Source: Cryobacterium psychrotolerans (lineage in GTDB: Bacteria; Actinomycetota; Actinomycetes; Actinomycetales; Microbacteriaceae). Taken from it: a stretch of 64,000 nt of DNA. This document shows positions 28,265 to 37,826 of the stretch, in pieces. The translations under genes were made by a program, and so were the position numbers. Location of the stretch: the NCBI RefSeq assembly GCF_900101115.1, contig NZ_FNFU01000007.1:103875-167874 (forward strand). The letters run 5' to 3'. Under the pieces are notes generated by a model. It worked only from the letters and a program-made list of their open reading frames with translations, was not told where the DNA came from and ran no database searches. Within the stretch, counting starts at the first letter, position 1. Each line of letters opens with the position of its first letter.

Positions 28265-29323
28265 TCAGCGGCCCTGCGCGCGCGGGTCGGGCTGAGCGCG
28301 CGGGATTTCGAGCCAGAGGTAGACTTCCTCGCCGGGCGTGTCCTGGCCAAGCGCGCTGACGCTCGGGTCGGCGCTGCTCGTGTCTGCGCCGCTCAGGCCG
28401 ACCACGGTGACCGCGGTGTCCGAGCCGTTCGCCGAGGTGCGAGCGATGATCTTGTCGGCCGTGGTGCGGCCGATCGCGTCCGCGAGCCGGTTGAGCACGC
28501 CGTCCAGTTCGCTCCCGCAGAGGTCGTCAATGGTGCCCTCGTCGAGCAGTGTGACGACCGCGCCGCGCCGCCTGGCGGCCATGACGTTCTGGCGCACGGC
28601 GTCATTGAGCAGCTTGCGGCCACGGATTTCATCGCGGACGGCAGCCTCCAGGTATCGGCATTCCTGCCGTTCCGCTTCGCTCAGTGCGCCGCCGACCTCG
28701 ACGATCCGGCGCAACATCGGTGCCGCCAGTCGGATGGTGTGGGCGAGCCGAACCTGCCGTTCGTCGAGGTGAGCCTCCTGCGCTGCCTGCCACTCCGTCG
28801 CTTCGCGTTCCGCGAGGGCGTACTGCCGGGCGTCGCGGCCGGCTTTGGCGAGCGCCCGCGAGGTGAGGATTGCGACGACCACCCAGACCGCGCTCCCGAT
28901 GACTCCCATTGACGCCAGGGCACCCGGGCCTGCCCAGACGATGGTGTGCACCATCAGGAAGATCACTCCGACGAGGGACGGGCCCTGCTGCTTCCGGGTG
29001 GCCGTGATCGTCATAAGCGTTCCGACGGCGGCCACGTACCAGGTAGCGTACCCGTTAGCCGAGGACGAGCCATCCAGCTGGCTGCCCACGAGCAGCGGCA
29101 GGGAGGCGCAGACCGCGACATTGAAGAGCGCCAGCGAGAGCGGCATCCGCACCGGGCCGGACGGCCACAGGCTCAGTGTGGTCGCGACGACGTACAGACC
29201 GATCGCGACGATCGCCGGGGCGGGGTGGTACGCCACGCCGAGCGAATAGATGCCGAGCACGACGTGGTAGGCCGAGAACAGGGCGGCCAGTCCAACGACG
29301 AGCCCTCGGGGGACGGTGATCAT
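28265..29323 (-). CDS. Membrane protein related to histidine kinases, kinase core not recognisable
   Basis: The 352-residue protein has an N-terminal membrane region with about five or six helices (residues 5-165), then a helical linker (ALAEREATEWQAAQEAHLDERQ), and a C-terminal cytosolic domain. LEAAVRDEIRGRKLLNDAV and the following VTLLDEG resemble a segment found in kinase-like proteins beside LuxR-type regulators. I see neither an H-box nor the N and G boxes of a working ATPase domain. The ATG overlaps the stop of the true kinase gene by four bases, so it is part of that operon. It may be a sensory or modulatory partner of the kinase. Confidence 0.7.
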   Translation of the reverse strand: MITVPRGLVVGLAALFSAYHVVLGIYSLGVAYHPAPAIVAIGLYVVATTLSLWPSGPVRMPLSLALFNVAVCASLPLLVGSQLDGSSSANGYATWYVAAVGTLMTITATRKQQGPSLVGVIFLMVHTIVWAGPGALASMGVIGSAVWVVVAILTSRALAKAGRDARQYALAEREATEWQAAQEAHLDERQVRLAHTIRLAAPMLRRIVEVGGALSEAERQECRYLEAAVRDEIRGRKLLNDAVRQNVMAARRRGAVVTLLDEGTIDDLCGSELDGVLNRLADAIGRTTADKIIARTSANGSDTAVTVVGLSGADTSSADPSVSALGQDTPGEEVYLWLEIPRAQPDPRAQGR

Positions 29324-30714
29324 GCCGTCGGCCCCGCGTCGGTCGGTGCGGCATCCGCGAGGGGGAGCAGCGGAAGCTCCTCGGGCGGGACCAGCCCGAC
29401 CAGGGGGTCGGCCGCCCCCGCCGACCGCGGCCAGTCAATGACGATCCTGGTCCCCCGGCCGACGCCCGTGCGTACGACGACCGAGCCCCCGGCGCTCGTG
29501 ACGCGCTCCTGGATCGAGACGCGCAGGCCGAGGCGCTCGCCCGGCACCAGCGCGGGGTCGAACCCGACACCGGTGTCGGCGATCTCGATGGTGCATCCGC
29601 CCCGCGCGTTGGGGCCCATCGTGAGCGTCCGCGCAACGGCTGCCCCGGCCGTCCCGGCGTGCTCAAGACTGTTCACCATCGCCTGGACGCTCGCCGAATA
29701 AAGGGCTTCGGCCGCGTGAACGGGCACCGTCGCCGCGCCCAGGTCCTGCTCCGTCACGACGAACGAGCTGGCGATCGCGGCCGCCGCATCCCGGATGCGC
29801 CGACTGAGGACCTCGAACGGGATCACCGTCTCGTCGCTCACGGACGCCGAACCGGCTTCCTCCAGGCGGTCGAGCGAGTTCCGGGCCATCACCGCGGCCA
29901 GGCGGGCCGCCGTCGCGTTGCGGGCCCCCGCGGCGGACAGGAGGGTGGCGAGCACGGTGTCGTGCACGATCGAGTCGACCTCGACCCGTTCACTCTCGGT
30001 GGCGTGCTGGCGCACCGCGAGGGCGTACCGGTCGAGCGCATTCAGCTGCGCGGCATCCACCGCCGCCGCGGCCTGGCGAAGCATGGCGATGATGATCAGC
30101 ACGACCAGGCCCAGCAGCATCGCGTACACCGCGTCGAGCGAGGCGAGCAGGCCGTCTGCGCCGCCGCCGGAGGGCGTCACCCGCAGGACGCCGTACAGGA
30201 CCGGGATGGCCAGCGTGTACCCGGCCGCCCAGAACAGCGGGAAAGCGATCGCGGCGCACGAGGTGGCGACGGTGCAGAGGAACCAGAGCCAGGGCACCCC
30301 GTCGAGGACCTGCTCGGGATCGCGCATCAGGAACGGCCAGGCCATGAGGGCCAGCAGGTAGATCATGGCGACGGAGCCGGTGGCGGTCTTGATGCCCACC
30401 TTGAACGTCGTGGCGAGCACGACGAAGCCGAGGGCCACAGCGAGGATCACGGGCCCGATCACGCCCACCGCCGGCAGGCGAACCTGAAGCTGTTCGATCA
30501 TGACCGGCAGCGCCTGCAGGGCGAAGACCACGCCGACCCCGGCCACCGACCGGGAGACAACCGTTTCGATCTGAGCGCGGCTGATCGGCTTGCGCGGTTG
30601 CCTGGCCTTGCCGAGAAGTTCCACCTCGAGCGGGTCCGCGCCGAAGGCCACTGACCGGACCGTGCCGCCGTCGCCCGGGGACGGCGCGGGCCTAGGCGCG
30701 CGCATCCCCGCCAT
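29320..30714 (-). CDS. Membrane sensor histidine kinase (NarL/DesK-like)
   Basis: The 464-residue protein has about six membrane helices between residues 55 and 212. A dimerisation segment carries a likely phosphoacceptor His251 (VDSIVHDTVLATL), and a C-terminal HATPase domain has Asn348 (MVNSLEHAG) and DTGVGFDP from 380. This fits kinases partnered with LuxR-type regulators. The regulator gene overlaps it upstream by 23 bases and a kinase-like membrane protein overlaps it downstream. No extracellular sensor domain is evident, so the signal may be sensed in or at the membrane. Confidence 0.85.
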   Translation of the reverse strand: MAGMRAPRPAPSPGDGGTVRSVAFGADPLEVELLGKARQPRKPISRAQIETVVSRSVAGVGVVFALQALPVMIEQLQVRLPAVGVIGPVILAVALGFVVLATTFKVGIKTATGSVAMIYLLALMAWPFLMRDPEQVLDGVPWLWFLCTVATSCAAIAFPLFWAAGYTLAIPVLYGVLRVTPSGGGADGLLASLDAVYAMLLGLVVLIIIAMLRQAAAAVDAAQLNALDRYALAVRQHATESERVEVDSIVHDTVLATLLSAAGARNATAARLAAVMARNSLDRLEEAGSASVSDETVIPFEVLSRRIRDAAAAIASSFVVTEQDLGAATVPVHAAEALYSASVQAMVNSLEHAGTAGAAVARTLTMGPNARGGCTIEIADTGVGFDPALVPGERLGLRVSIQERVTSAGGSVVVRTGVGRGTRIVIDWPRSAGAADPLVGLVPPEELPLLPLADAAPTDAGPTA

Positions 30715-31399
30715 CCGGGTCGAGCCCGGGGAGGATGCCGTCTTCCACGGCGCGCCGGAGCAGGTCCACCTTGGTGGGGGCCGGCCGGCCGACCTCGATG
30801 TACTTCACCCGGATGCGGTCGAGGTACTCGCGGGCGGTCGAATGCGCGATGCCGAGCTGCATGGCAACCATCTTGAGCGGCAGGCCGGAGGCGTACAGGT
30901 GCAGGACATCCCGTTCGCGGCGGCCAAGCTGTGCCTTGGCGAAATCGCTGTCGGCGTCGATGGCCGTGGCCCACTCGAGGTTGTTGAGCACATCGCCGCG
31001 CGCCACGGTGGCGACGGCGGCCATGACCGTCGCGGTCGCGGACGATTTCGGGATGACCCCGGCCGCGCCGGCGGCGAGCGCCTCACGCACGAGGGCGACC
31101 CGGTCCGCGATGCTGTGCACGAGCACCGACGAACCCGTGCTCTGGGCGAGTCGCACATTCTCGGTCACGACCGAACCATCGCCGAGGGAGAGGTCGAGCA
31201 CGATCACGTCGCAGGTGCGGTCGCCCAGGCCCTCGACGAAGTCGCGGGCGGAGGCGGCCGTGTGGATGACCTCGTAGCCCACGTTCTCACAGGCCGCCTT
31301 GAGTCCCAGCCGAACCGATTCGTGGTCGTCGATGATGCCGACCCGGACGGCCGTGCTCCCCGGCAACGGGGCTGTGGCTTCTGGTGTTATCTGGGTCAC
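30692..31399 (-). CDS. LuxR/NarL-family response regulator
   Basis: The 235-residue protein has a receiver domain with acidic Asp24-Asp25, phosphoacceptor Asp69 (IVLDLSLGDG) and Lys118 (GVIPKSS). A C-terminal LuxR-type helix-turn-helix follows (LGRRERDVLHLYASGLPLKMVAMQLGI in two blocks, then HSTAREYLDRIRVKY). It is first in the regulator-kinase-membrane protein operon, and its end overlaps the kinase start by 23 bases. Its targets are unknown. Autoregulation and control of adjacent envelope or acc genes are both possible. Confidence 0.9.
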   Translation of the reverse strand: MTQITPEATAPLPGSTAVRVGIIDDHESVRLGLKAACENVGYEVIHTAASARDFVEGLGDRTCDVIVLDLSLGDGSVVTENVRLAQSTGSSVLVHSIADRVALVREALAAGAAGVIPKSSATATVMAAVATVARGDVLNNLEWATAIDADSDFAKAQLGRRERDVLHLYASGLPLKMVAMQLGIAHSTAREYLDRIRVKYIEVGRPAPTKVDLLRRAVEDGILPGLDPDGGDARA

Positions 31400-31440
31400 G
31401 TGAGTGGTGTCCTTTGTTTCGGTGTCCGGGCTAAGGATAT

Positions 31441-32754
31441 CTACCTGGACAGCACTGCGACGGATTCAACGTGGTGGGTATTCGGAAACAGGTCGAAGGC
31501 GCGCAGCGCGCGGAGCTCGTAGCCGTGGCCGGCGAAGAGGGCGACGTCGCGCGCCAGGGCCACCGGGTCGCAGGCCACGTAGACGATCCGGCGCGGTCCG
31601 AGCGCTCCGAGCTGGTCGACGACGGCCTTGCCCGCGCCGGCCCGGGGAGGGTCGAGCACGACGGTGGCCGCCTGCTGCCGGCCGCGCTCCAGCGCGCCGG
31701 CGTCACGCACGATGCCCTGCAGGTACCGGTCGACCCGGTCGGTCTGCGCGCGGGCGCCGATCCAGTCGCTGAGGTTCTCGGCCGCGAAATCGGTCGCCTG
31801 CGGGTCGCTCTCGACCGAGGTGATGCGCACGTCGGAGCCGAAACGGTCCCCGACCGCCGCGGCGAGCAGCCCGACGCCGCCGTACAGGTCGAGGTTCGAC
31901 GCGCGCGGGTCGAAGTCGGCCTCGTCGATGCTGTCCTGCACGGCCCGGTACAGGGTCTCCGCCGCCCTGGAGTGGACCTGCCAGAAGCCCGCCGCGTCGA
32001 GACGGAACTCGCGGTCGCCCACGACCTCGCGAATGACCTTGCGCGGGGTCGGCATGCGCTTGCCCCTGGCATCCTTCTCGGCGACGAGTACCTGCACGTC
32101 GCCGACGCTCGGGGCGACGACGTCGACGGATGCGGCCCCCGGGAAGCGGGTGTCGAGCGGCGCGGCCGCCTCCACGGACCGTTCGGCCAGGGGAAGGTCG
32201 CCCACGGCGATCACCCGGTGCGACCTCGCCGCGTACGGGCCGATCGACCCGTCGTCGGCAACGTGCAGGCGGATGCGCGTGCGCCAGCCGGTGCCGTCCA
32301 TCGCGTCACCGGGCGACGCGTTGCGGCCGACCGGGACAGCCTCGACGGTGACATCCGATTCGACGCCCGCCATGCGCTGGAGGGCGTCGGCGAGCACCTG
32401 CCGCTTGAGTTCGCGCTGGAAGCCGAGCTCGATGTGCCCGAACTCGGCCCCGCCGGCGCGGTCCTCGGGGGCGCGCTCGATCGCGGCGGCCGACCACACG
32501 TGCGGCTGGCGCTCCGGCGCAGCACTCAGCACCGCGATGGTCTCCGCCCGCCAGAAGCTCTTCTTGTTGGCGTCGGTCAGCCGCGCCCGGACTCGTTCGC
32601 CGGGCAGGGTGTCGCTCACGAACACCACGCGACCCTCGTGCCGGGCGACGAAGATTCCGCCGTGGGCTACGTTGGTGACGTCGAGTTCGAGCTCGGTGCC
32701 CACCTCGGGTGCCTGACCGCTCGAATCCGCTTGAATGTTATTGCTCGAAACCAT
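31441..32754 (-). CDS. TrmA/RumA-family RNA (uracil-5-)-methyltransferase
   Basis: The 437-residue protein has an N-terminal TRAM-like RNA-binding domain (VTNVAHGGIFVARHEGRVVFV), a central region and a C-terminal SAM-dependent methyltransferase. Motifs include GFWQVHSRA, DLYGGVGLLA, VVLDPPRAGAG, and the nucleophile Cys in VYVACDPVALARD. The enzyme methylates C5 of uridine in rRNA or tRNA. The four N-terminal cysteines of iron-sulfur RlmD are absent. It diverges from maf across 43 bases. Confidence 0.9.
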   Translation of the reverse strand: MVSSNNIQADSSGQAPEVGTELELDVTNVAHGGIFVARHEGRVVFVSDTLPGERVRARLTDANKKSFWRAETIAVLSAAPERQPHVWSAAAIERAPEDRAGGAEFGHIELGFQRELKRQVLADALQRMAGVESDVTVEAVPVGRNASPGDAMDGTGWRTRIRLHVADDGSIGPYAARSHRVIAVGDLPLAERSVEAAAPLDTRFPGAASVDVVAPSVGDVQVLVAEKDARGKRMPTPRKVIREVVGDREFRLDAAGFWQVHSRAAETLYRAVQDSIDEADFDPRASNLDLYGGVGLLAAAVGDRFGSDVRITSVESDPQATDFAAENLSDWIGARAQTDRVDRYLQGIVRDAGALERGRQQAATVVLDPPRAGAGKAVVDQLGALGPRRIVYVACDPVALARDVALFAGHGYELRALRAFDLFPNTHHVESVAVLSR

Positions 32755-32797
32755 TCATTGAGCATCCCACACCGCTCGACATTGTACGAAGGACCCC

Positions 32798-33475
32798 ATG
32801 CGCCTCTACCTCGCCTCGACCTCGCCGGCGCGACTCACGCTGCTGCGTTCGGCCGGGATCGAACCGGTGACGCTGGCCCCCGACGTCGACGAGCACGCGG
32901 TCGCTGCGGAGGCAGCCCGGGTGCAGGGAGCCCCGCTGACCCCGCACCACGTGGTGGAGCTGCTGGCCCGGGCCAAGGCCGAGGCCGTGTCGCGGGCCGG
33001 GAACGGGTCGGCGGACGGGGCGGCGGACGGGGCGGCGCCCATCGACGGCCTCATCCTGGGCGGGGACTCCGTCTTCGTGATCGACGGGGTCATCTACGGC
33101 AAACCGCACACGCCGGAGAAGGCCCGTGAGCGCTGGCACAACCAGCGCGGCCGCACGGGGCAGCTGTATTCGGGCCACTGGCTGATCGAGCAGCTGGGCG
33201 GCGCGCCCGGGCGGGCGGTCGGCGCGGTCGCCGTCGCCGACGTCACCTTCGCCGACGACATCGGCGACGATGAACTCGACGCGTACATCGCCACCGGCGA
33301 GCCCCTCTTCGTGGCGGGCGCCTTCACGATCGACAGCCTCGGCGGGCCGTTCATCACCCGCATTTCCGGCGACCCCTCTACGGTCGTCGGGCTGTCCCTG
33401 CCGACGCTGCGCCGGCTGGTTTCGGGTCTCGGATACTCGTGGCCGAGCCTGTGGAACCGCGCCGGGGCCCTCTGA
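32798..33475 (+). CDS. maf: Maf family nucleoside triphosphate pyrophosphatase
   Basis: The 225-residue protein hydrolyses non-canonical or surplus nucleoside triphosphates to monophosphates. It shows LASTSPARLTLLRSAG at the start, ILGGDSVFVIDGVIYGKP with the catalytic Asp, and GEPLFVAGAFTIDSLGG near the end, all Maf landmarks. An Asp/Gly/Ala-rich insertion (residues about 68-81) is unusual but lies in a loop. In M. tuberculosis the equivalent gene also sits between accE5 and accA3. Confidence 0.92.
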   Translation: MRLYLASTSPARLTLLRSAGIEPVTLAPDVDEHAVAAEAARVQGAPLTPHHVVELLARAKAEAVSRAGNGSADGAADGAAPIDGLILGGDSVFVIDGVIYGKPHTPEKARERWHNQRGRTGQLYSGHWLIEQLGGAPGRAVGAVAVADVTFADDIGDDELDAYIATGEPLFVAGAFTIDSLGGPFITRISGDPSTVVGLSLPTLRRLVSGLGYSWPSLWNRAGAL

Positions 33476-33575
33476 GCGCTCGGGCAATCGTTGTAGGGAT
33501 CCGCACTCCTTACCGGCACCTTTTTGTATGACGGAACCAAAGCCCGGCTCACCGCGCCGCCTAAGCTAGGTCACT

Positions 33576-35348
33576 GTGTCGCTTATAACGAAGGTCCTCA
33601 TCGCCAACCGGGGCGAGATCGCCGTCCGGGTGATCCGCGCCGCGAAGGACAGCGGCATCCTCTCCGTCGCCGTCTACGCCGACCAGGATCGCGACGCCCT
33701 GCACGCGCGGCTCGCCGACGAGGCCTACGGCCTCGAGGGGACCACCAGCGCTGAAACGTACCTCGTGATCGAGAAGATCCTCTCCATTGCCCGCCGCTCC
33801 GGCGCCGACGCGGTGCACCCCGGCTACGGCTTCCTCGCCGAAAACGCCGCCTTCGCCCGCGCCATCATCGACGCCGGCCTGATCTGGATCGGCCCATCGG
33901 CCGAGGCGATCGAGAAGCTCGGCGACAAGGTGTCCGCCCGGCACGTGGCCGAGAAGGTGCACGCCCCGATGGCCCCGGGCACCCTCAATCCGGTCGTCGA
34001 TGCATCCGAGGTGCTCGACTTCGTCGACGTGCATGGGCTGCCCGTCGCGATCAAGGCCGCCTTCGGTGGCGGCGGACGCGGCCTCAAGGTCGCCCGCACC
34101 CGCGAAGAAATCCCCGAGCTCTTCGATTCGGCCACGCGCGAGGCCGTGGCCGCGTTCGGTCGGGGAGAATGCTTCGTCGAGAAGTACCTGGACAAGCCCC
34201 GCCACGTGGAGACGCAGTGCCTCGCCGACGTGCACGGCAACGTGGTCGTCGTCTCCACCCGGGACTGCTCGCTCCAGCGGCGCCACCAGAAGCTGGTCGA
34301 AGAAGCGCCGGCTCCGTTCCTCACCGAGGCGCAGACCACCGAGATGTATCGCGCCTCGAAGGCCATCCTCGCCGAGGTCGGCTACGTGGGCGCCGGCACC
34401 TGCGAGTTCCTGATCGGCCAGGACGGCACCGTCTCGTTCCTCGAGGTCAACACCCGCCTGCAGGTCGAGCACCCCGTCTCCGAGGAGGTCACCGGCATCG
34501 ACCTCGTCCGCGAGCAGTTCCGGATGGCGGAGGGCGGAGAACTGACCTACGGTGACCCGGTTGCCGTCGGGCACTCCTTCGAATTCCGGATCAATGGCGA
34601 GGACGCCGGCCGCGGCTTCATGCCGGCACCGGGCCCCGTGCACGTCTTCAAGCCCGCCGGCGGCCCCGGCGTGCGCGTCGACAGTGGCGTGCAGGCCGGC
34701 GACGAGATCTCGGGGTCGTTCGACTCCCTGCTCGCCAAGCTCATCGTCACCGGCGCCACCCGCGAAGAGGCCCTCGAGCGCTCCCGGCGCGCCCTGGACG
34801 AGTTCGAAGTGGCCGGGCTGCCGACTGTGCTGCCGTTCCACCGTGCGATCGTGCGCGACCCCGCGTTCGCCCCGGCCGACGGCGCACCGTTCTCGGTGTA
34901 CACCCGGTGGATCGAAACCGAGTTCGAGAACACCATCGAACCGTGGAGCGGCACCCTGGAGGAGACCGCCGGACCGCAGAAGCGGCACAGCGTGGTCGTC
35001 GAGGTCGAGGGCAGGCGCATCGAAGTGTCCCTCCCCACGCGTCTGCTGCCCGGCGGCGCGGCCCAGGCCACCGGCGGCCCGGCTCCCCGCCGTCGCGCGG
35101 GCGCCCACGCCATCGACACGGCCACCGGCGACGCCGTCAAGTCGCCCATGCAGGCCACCATCGTGAAGTTGCTCGTGGCCGTGGGCGACGCCGTCGTCAA
35201 GGGGGACCTGCTGCTGGTGCTCGAGGCGATGAAGATGGAGCAGCCGCTGATGGCGCACAAGGACGGCGTGATCGGCAGCGTTGGCGCCGAGGTCGGGACG
35301 ACCGTGTCATCCGGCCATCTTCTGCTCACCGTCCTCGACGCTGCGTAG
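33576..35348 (+). CDS. accA3: Acyl-CoA carboxylase alpha subunit (biotin carboxylase + carrier)
   Basis: The 590-residue protein joins a biotin carboxylase (residues 1 to about 450; [31 protein letters not shown], the Gly-rich [12 protein letters not shown] and [18 protein letters not shown]) to a C-terminal biotin carrier domain with EAMKMEQ, whose Lys near 553 takes biotin. It supplies carboxybiotin to AccD. The start is GTG at 33576. This layout is that of actinobacterial AccA3/BccA. A family B palindrome begins two bases after the stop codon. Confidence 0.95.
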   Translation: MSLITKVLIANRGEIAVRVIRAAKDSGILSVAVYADQDRDALHARLADEAYGLEGTTSAETYLVIEKILSIARRSGADAVHPGYGFLAENAAFARAIIDAGLIWIGPSAEAIEKLGDKVSARHVAEKVHAPMAPGTLNPVVDASEVLDFVDVHGLPVAIKAAFGGGGRGLKVARTREEIPELFDSATREAVAAFGRGECFVEKYLDKPRHVETQCLADVHGNVVVVSTRDCSLQRRHQKLVEEAPAPFLTEAQTTEMYRASKAILAEVGYVGAGTCEFLIGQDGTVSFLEVNTRLQVEHPVSEEVTGIDLVREQFRMAEGGELTYGDPVAVGHSFEFRINGEDAGRGFMPAPGPVHVFKPAGGPGVRVDSGVQAGDEISGSFDSLLAKLIVTGATREEALERSRRALDEFEVAGLPTVLPFHRAIVRDPAFAPADGAPFSVYTRWIETEFENTIEPWSGTLEETAGPQKRHSVVVEVEGRRIEVSLPTRLLPGGAAQATGGPAPRRRAGAHAIDTATGDAVKSPMQATIVKLLVAVGDAVVKGDLLLVLEAMKMEQPLMAHKDGVIGSVGAEVGTTVSSGHLLLTVLDAA

Positions 35349-35349
35349 A

Positions 35350-35416
35350 CCCCGCGAGTCTGCAGTTGTGCGCGTTATGAGCGCGTTTTAGCGCGCACAA
35401 CTGCGGTTTCGCGGGG
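35350..35416. terminator. Inverted repeat, family B copy 2, probable bidirectional terminator
   Basis: Arms at 35350-35374 and 35392-35416 pair with a few mismatches around a 17-base loop TTATGAGCGCGTTTTAG. The right arm is almost identical to that of the element at 20568-20632, and the loop has the same length and ends. It lies between the stop of accA3 and the convergent quinone-reductase gene. Confidence 0.75.
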
Positions 35417-35438
35417 TATCGAGGGACGTTTGAAGAGG

Positions 35439-36875
35439 TTAGAGGACGACGTGCATGGCGCGGGCGGCATCCGTGATCGAGCCGGTGAGCGACGGGTAGA
35501 CCGGGAACGCCTGCGCGACGTCGTCGACGGTGAGCCGGTGCTCCACCGCGAGGGCGAGCGGGAAGATCAGCTCGCTGGCCTTGGGGGCCACGATCACGCC
35601 GCCGATCACGGTGCCGCTGCCGGTGCGGGCGAACAGCTTCACGAAGCCGTCCTTGATGCCCATCATCTTGGCGCGGGGGTTCGAGGCGAGCGGCAGCTTG
35701 TAGATGTCGCCCTGCATGAGCCCCTCCTCGATCTGCTTCTGCGACCAGCCGACCGTCGCGATCTCCGGCTGGGTGAAGATGTTCGCGGCCACGTTGCGGA
35801 TCTCGATCGGGTTGACCGCGTCGCCCATCGCGTGGAAGACGGCCGTGCGGCCCATCATCGACGCGACGGATGCCAGCGGCAGCTCGGTCGTGCAGTCCCC
35901 GGCCGCGTAGACGTTCGGCATCGACGTGCGGGCGACCCGGTTGACCCGGATGTGGCCGGAGTCGGCCAGCTGCACGCCCGCCTCCTCCAGGCCGATCCCC
36001 GCGGTGTTCGGCACGGAGCCGACCGCGATCAGGCAGTGGCTGCCCTCGACCGTGCGGCCGTCGGACAGGGTGGCGAGGACGCCGCCGGCCGTGCGCTCGA
36101 CCGAGGACGCGCGTGACTTGGACAGCACGACCATGCCGTTGCGCTTGAACACGTTCTCGATCACGTGCGCGGCGTCGGCGTCCTCGCCGGGCAGCACCTG
36201 GTCGCGGCTGGAGATGAGGGTGACCTTCGCGCCGAGGGCGCGGTAGGCGGAGGCGAACTCGGCGCCGGTGACGCCGGACCCGACGACGATCAGGTGCTCC
36301 GGCACGGCGCGCAGGTTGTAGAGCTGGGTCCAGGTGAGGATGCGTTCGCCGTCCGGCAGCGCCGACGGCAGGATGCGCGGGCTCGCGCCGACCGACACGA
36401 CGATGGTGTCTGCGTCGATCCGGTCGAAGTCGGTGCCCGATTCGCCGTCCGCCGTGGACACGATGACGCCGCTGGTGCCGTCGAGCCGGCCGTGGCCCTG
36501 CACGAGGCGCACGCCGGCGTGCATGAGCGTGGCCTTCATGTCTTCGGACTGCTGCCGTGCCATCGCCAGAAGACGCTTGTTGACCGCGGTCAGGTTGATC
36601 GCAACCTCCGGCCGGGACGGCTTTCCGGTGTCCCCGCGCACGAAGAACTGCACCCCGAGGTCGGTGGCTTCGCCGATGGAGTTGGAGGCCTCCGCCGTGG
36701 CGATCAGGGACTTGGACGGCACGACATCCGTGAGCACTGCGGATCCGCCGACACCGACTCGCTCGACCAGGGTGACATCGGCTCCCTGCTGGGCGCCGGC
36801 AAGAGCCGCCTCGTAGCCGCCGGGCCCTCCGCCGAGTACGGCGATGCGTTGCTTGCGTTCAAACTCGTAGGCCAT
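35439..36875 (-). CDS. lpdA: NAD(P)H-quinone dehydrogenase, LpdA type (no redox-active cysteine pair)
   Basis: The 478-residue flavoprotein has the FAD-binding IAVLGGGPGGYEAALAG and a second Rossmann fold (LIVVGSGVTGAEFASAY), plus the dimerisation domain, as in lipoamide dehydrogenases. At the disulfide site it reads GGSAVLTDVVPSK (43-55): both Cys of GGTCLNVGCIPSK are replaced. This fits the Rv3303c-type NAD(P)H:quinone reductases rather than dihydrolipoamide oxidation. The frame is open upstream to 37436, but that part lies antisense to the purine phosphorylase. The ATG at 36875 begins the FAD fold. Confidence 0.9.
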   Translation of the reverse strand: MAYEFERKQRIAVLGGGPGGYEAALAGAQQGADVTLVERVGVGGSAVLTDVVPSKSLIATAEASNSIGEATDLGVQFFVRGDTGKPSRPEVAINLTAVNKRLLAMARQQSEDMKATLMHAGVRLVQGHGRLDGTSGVIVSTADGESGTDFDRIDADTIVVSVGASPRILPSALPDGERILTWTQLYNLRAVPEHLIVVGSGVTGAEFASAYRALGAKVTLISSRDQVLPGEDADAAHVIENVFKRNGMVVLSKSRASSVERTAGGVLATLSDGRTVEGSHCLIAVGSVPNTAGIGLEEAGVQLADSGHIRVNRVARTSMPNVYAAGDCTTELPLASVASMMGRTAVFHAMGDAVNPIEIRNVAANIFTQPEIATVGWSQKQIEEGLMQGDIYKLPLASNPRAKMMGIKDGFVKLFARTGSGTVIGGVIVAPKASELIFPLALAVEHRLTVDDVAQAFPVYPSLTGSITDAARAMHVVL

Positions 36876-36992
36876 TGCTCTATTCTCTCGCTCCACGGCA
36901 CCCCTCGCCAAACCGCGCCCTCGTCGGAACGCCACGCCGCCCACATGTGAGCAATATGTCCGTCGAATTCGACAGGCAATTAGAGTGGTGGG

Positions 36993-37826
36993 ATGCTCAC
37001 GACCCCGACCAACCCGCTTGACCTGCCCGATGCCGATCCCTTTGAGATCGCCCGGATCGCAGCCCAGGAAATCGCCCACATCACCGGGGCCCCGCGGCAC
37101 GACGTCGCCCTCACCCTCGGCAGCGGCTGGGGCAGCGCCGCCGGCCTGATCGGCGAGACCACGCACACGATTCCCGCGCAGGAGATCACCGGGTTCGGCG
37201 CCCCCGCGCTGGAAGGGCACGGCGGCATGCTCCGCTCGGTGCTGCTGCCGAGCGGCAAGCGCGCGCTCGTGATCGGCGCGCGCACGCACTACTACGAGGG
37301 CCACGGCGTGCGCCGGGTCGTGCACAGCGTGCGCACGGCCGCCGCCACCGGGGCGACCACGATGATCCTGACCAACGGGGCCGGCGGCATCCGCGAGACC
37401 TGGAAGCCGGGCACAGCCGTGCTGATCAGCGACCACATCAACCTCACCGCGGATTCACCGCTCGAGGGAGCGACCTTCGTCGACCTGACCGACCTGTACT
37501 CGAGCCGGCTGCGCGACCTGGCCCGCACCATCGAACCGACCCTCGACGAGGGCGTGTACTGCCAGTTCCGCGGCCCGCACTACGAGACGCCCGCCGAGGT
37601 GCAGATGGCGAAGGTCATCGGCGGCCACATCGTCGGGATGTCGACCGCGCTGGAGGCGATTGCCGCCCGGCAGTCCGGCATGGAGATCCTCGGCATGTCC
37701 CTGATCACGAACCTCGCCGCCGGCATCCAGAAGGAACCGCTCAGCCACGCCGAGGTGCTCGAGGCCGGCCGCGACGCCGAACCCGTGATCAGCGCCCTCC
37801 TCGCCCGGATCGTGGCCGCCCTGTGA
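36993..37826 (+). CDS. punA: Purine nucleoside phosphorylase
   Basis: The 277-residue enzyme cleaves inosine and guanosine with phosphate to base and ribose-1-phosphate. Landmarks of the trimeric class are LGSGWGSAAG, HGGMLRSV, GARTHYYEGH, LTNGAGGI, FRGPHYETPAEV and GMSTALEAIAAR with LSLITN-like GMSLITNLAAG. It is followed by the mutase gene with an overlap of four bases (GTGA), linking pentose-1-phosphate production to its use. It diverges from lpdA. Confidence 0.95.
   Translation: MLTTPTNPLDLPDADPFEIARIAAQEIAHITGAPRHDVALTLGSGWGSAAGLIGETTHTIPAQEITGFGAPALEGHGGMLRSVLLPSGKRALVIGARTHYYEGHGVRRVVHSVRTAAATGATTMILTNGAGGIRETWKPGTAVLISDHINLTADSPLEGATFVDLTDLYSSRLRDLARTIEPTLDEGVYCQFRGPHYETPAEVQMAKVIGGHIVGMSTALEAIAARQSGMEILGMSLITNLAAGIQKEPLSHAEVLEAGRDAEPVISALLARIVAAL

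Noticed and set aside
36876..37436. N-terminal extension of the quinone reductase frame
   Set aside because: It lies opposite purine nucleoside phosphorylase, and the FAD motif begins right after the ATG at 36875.
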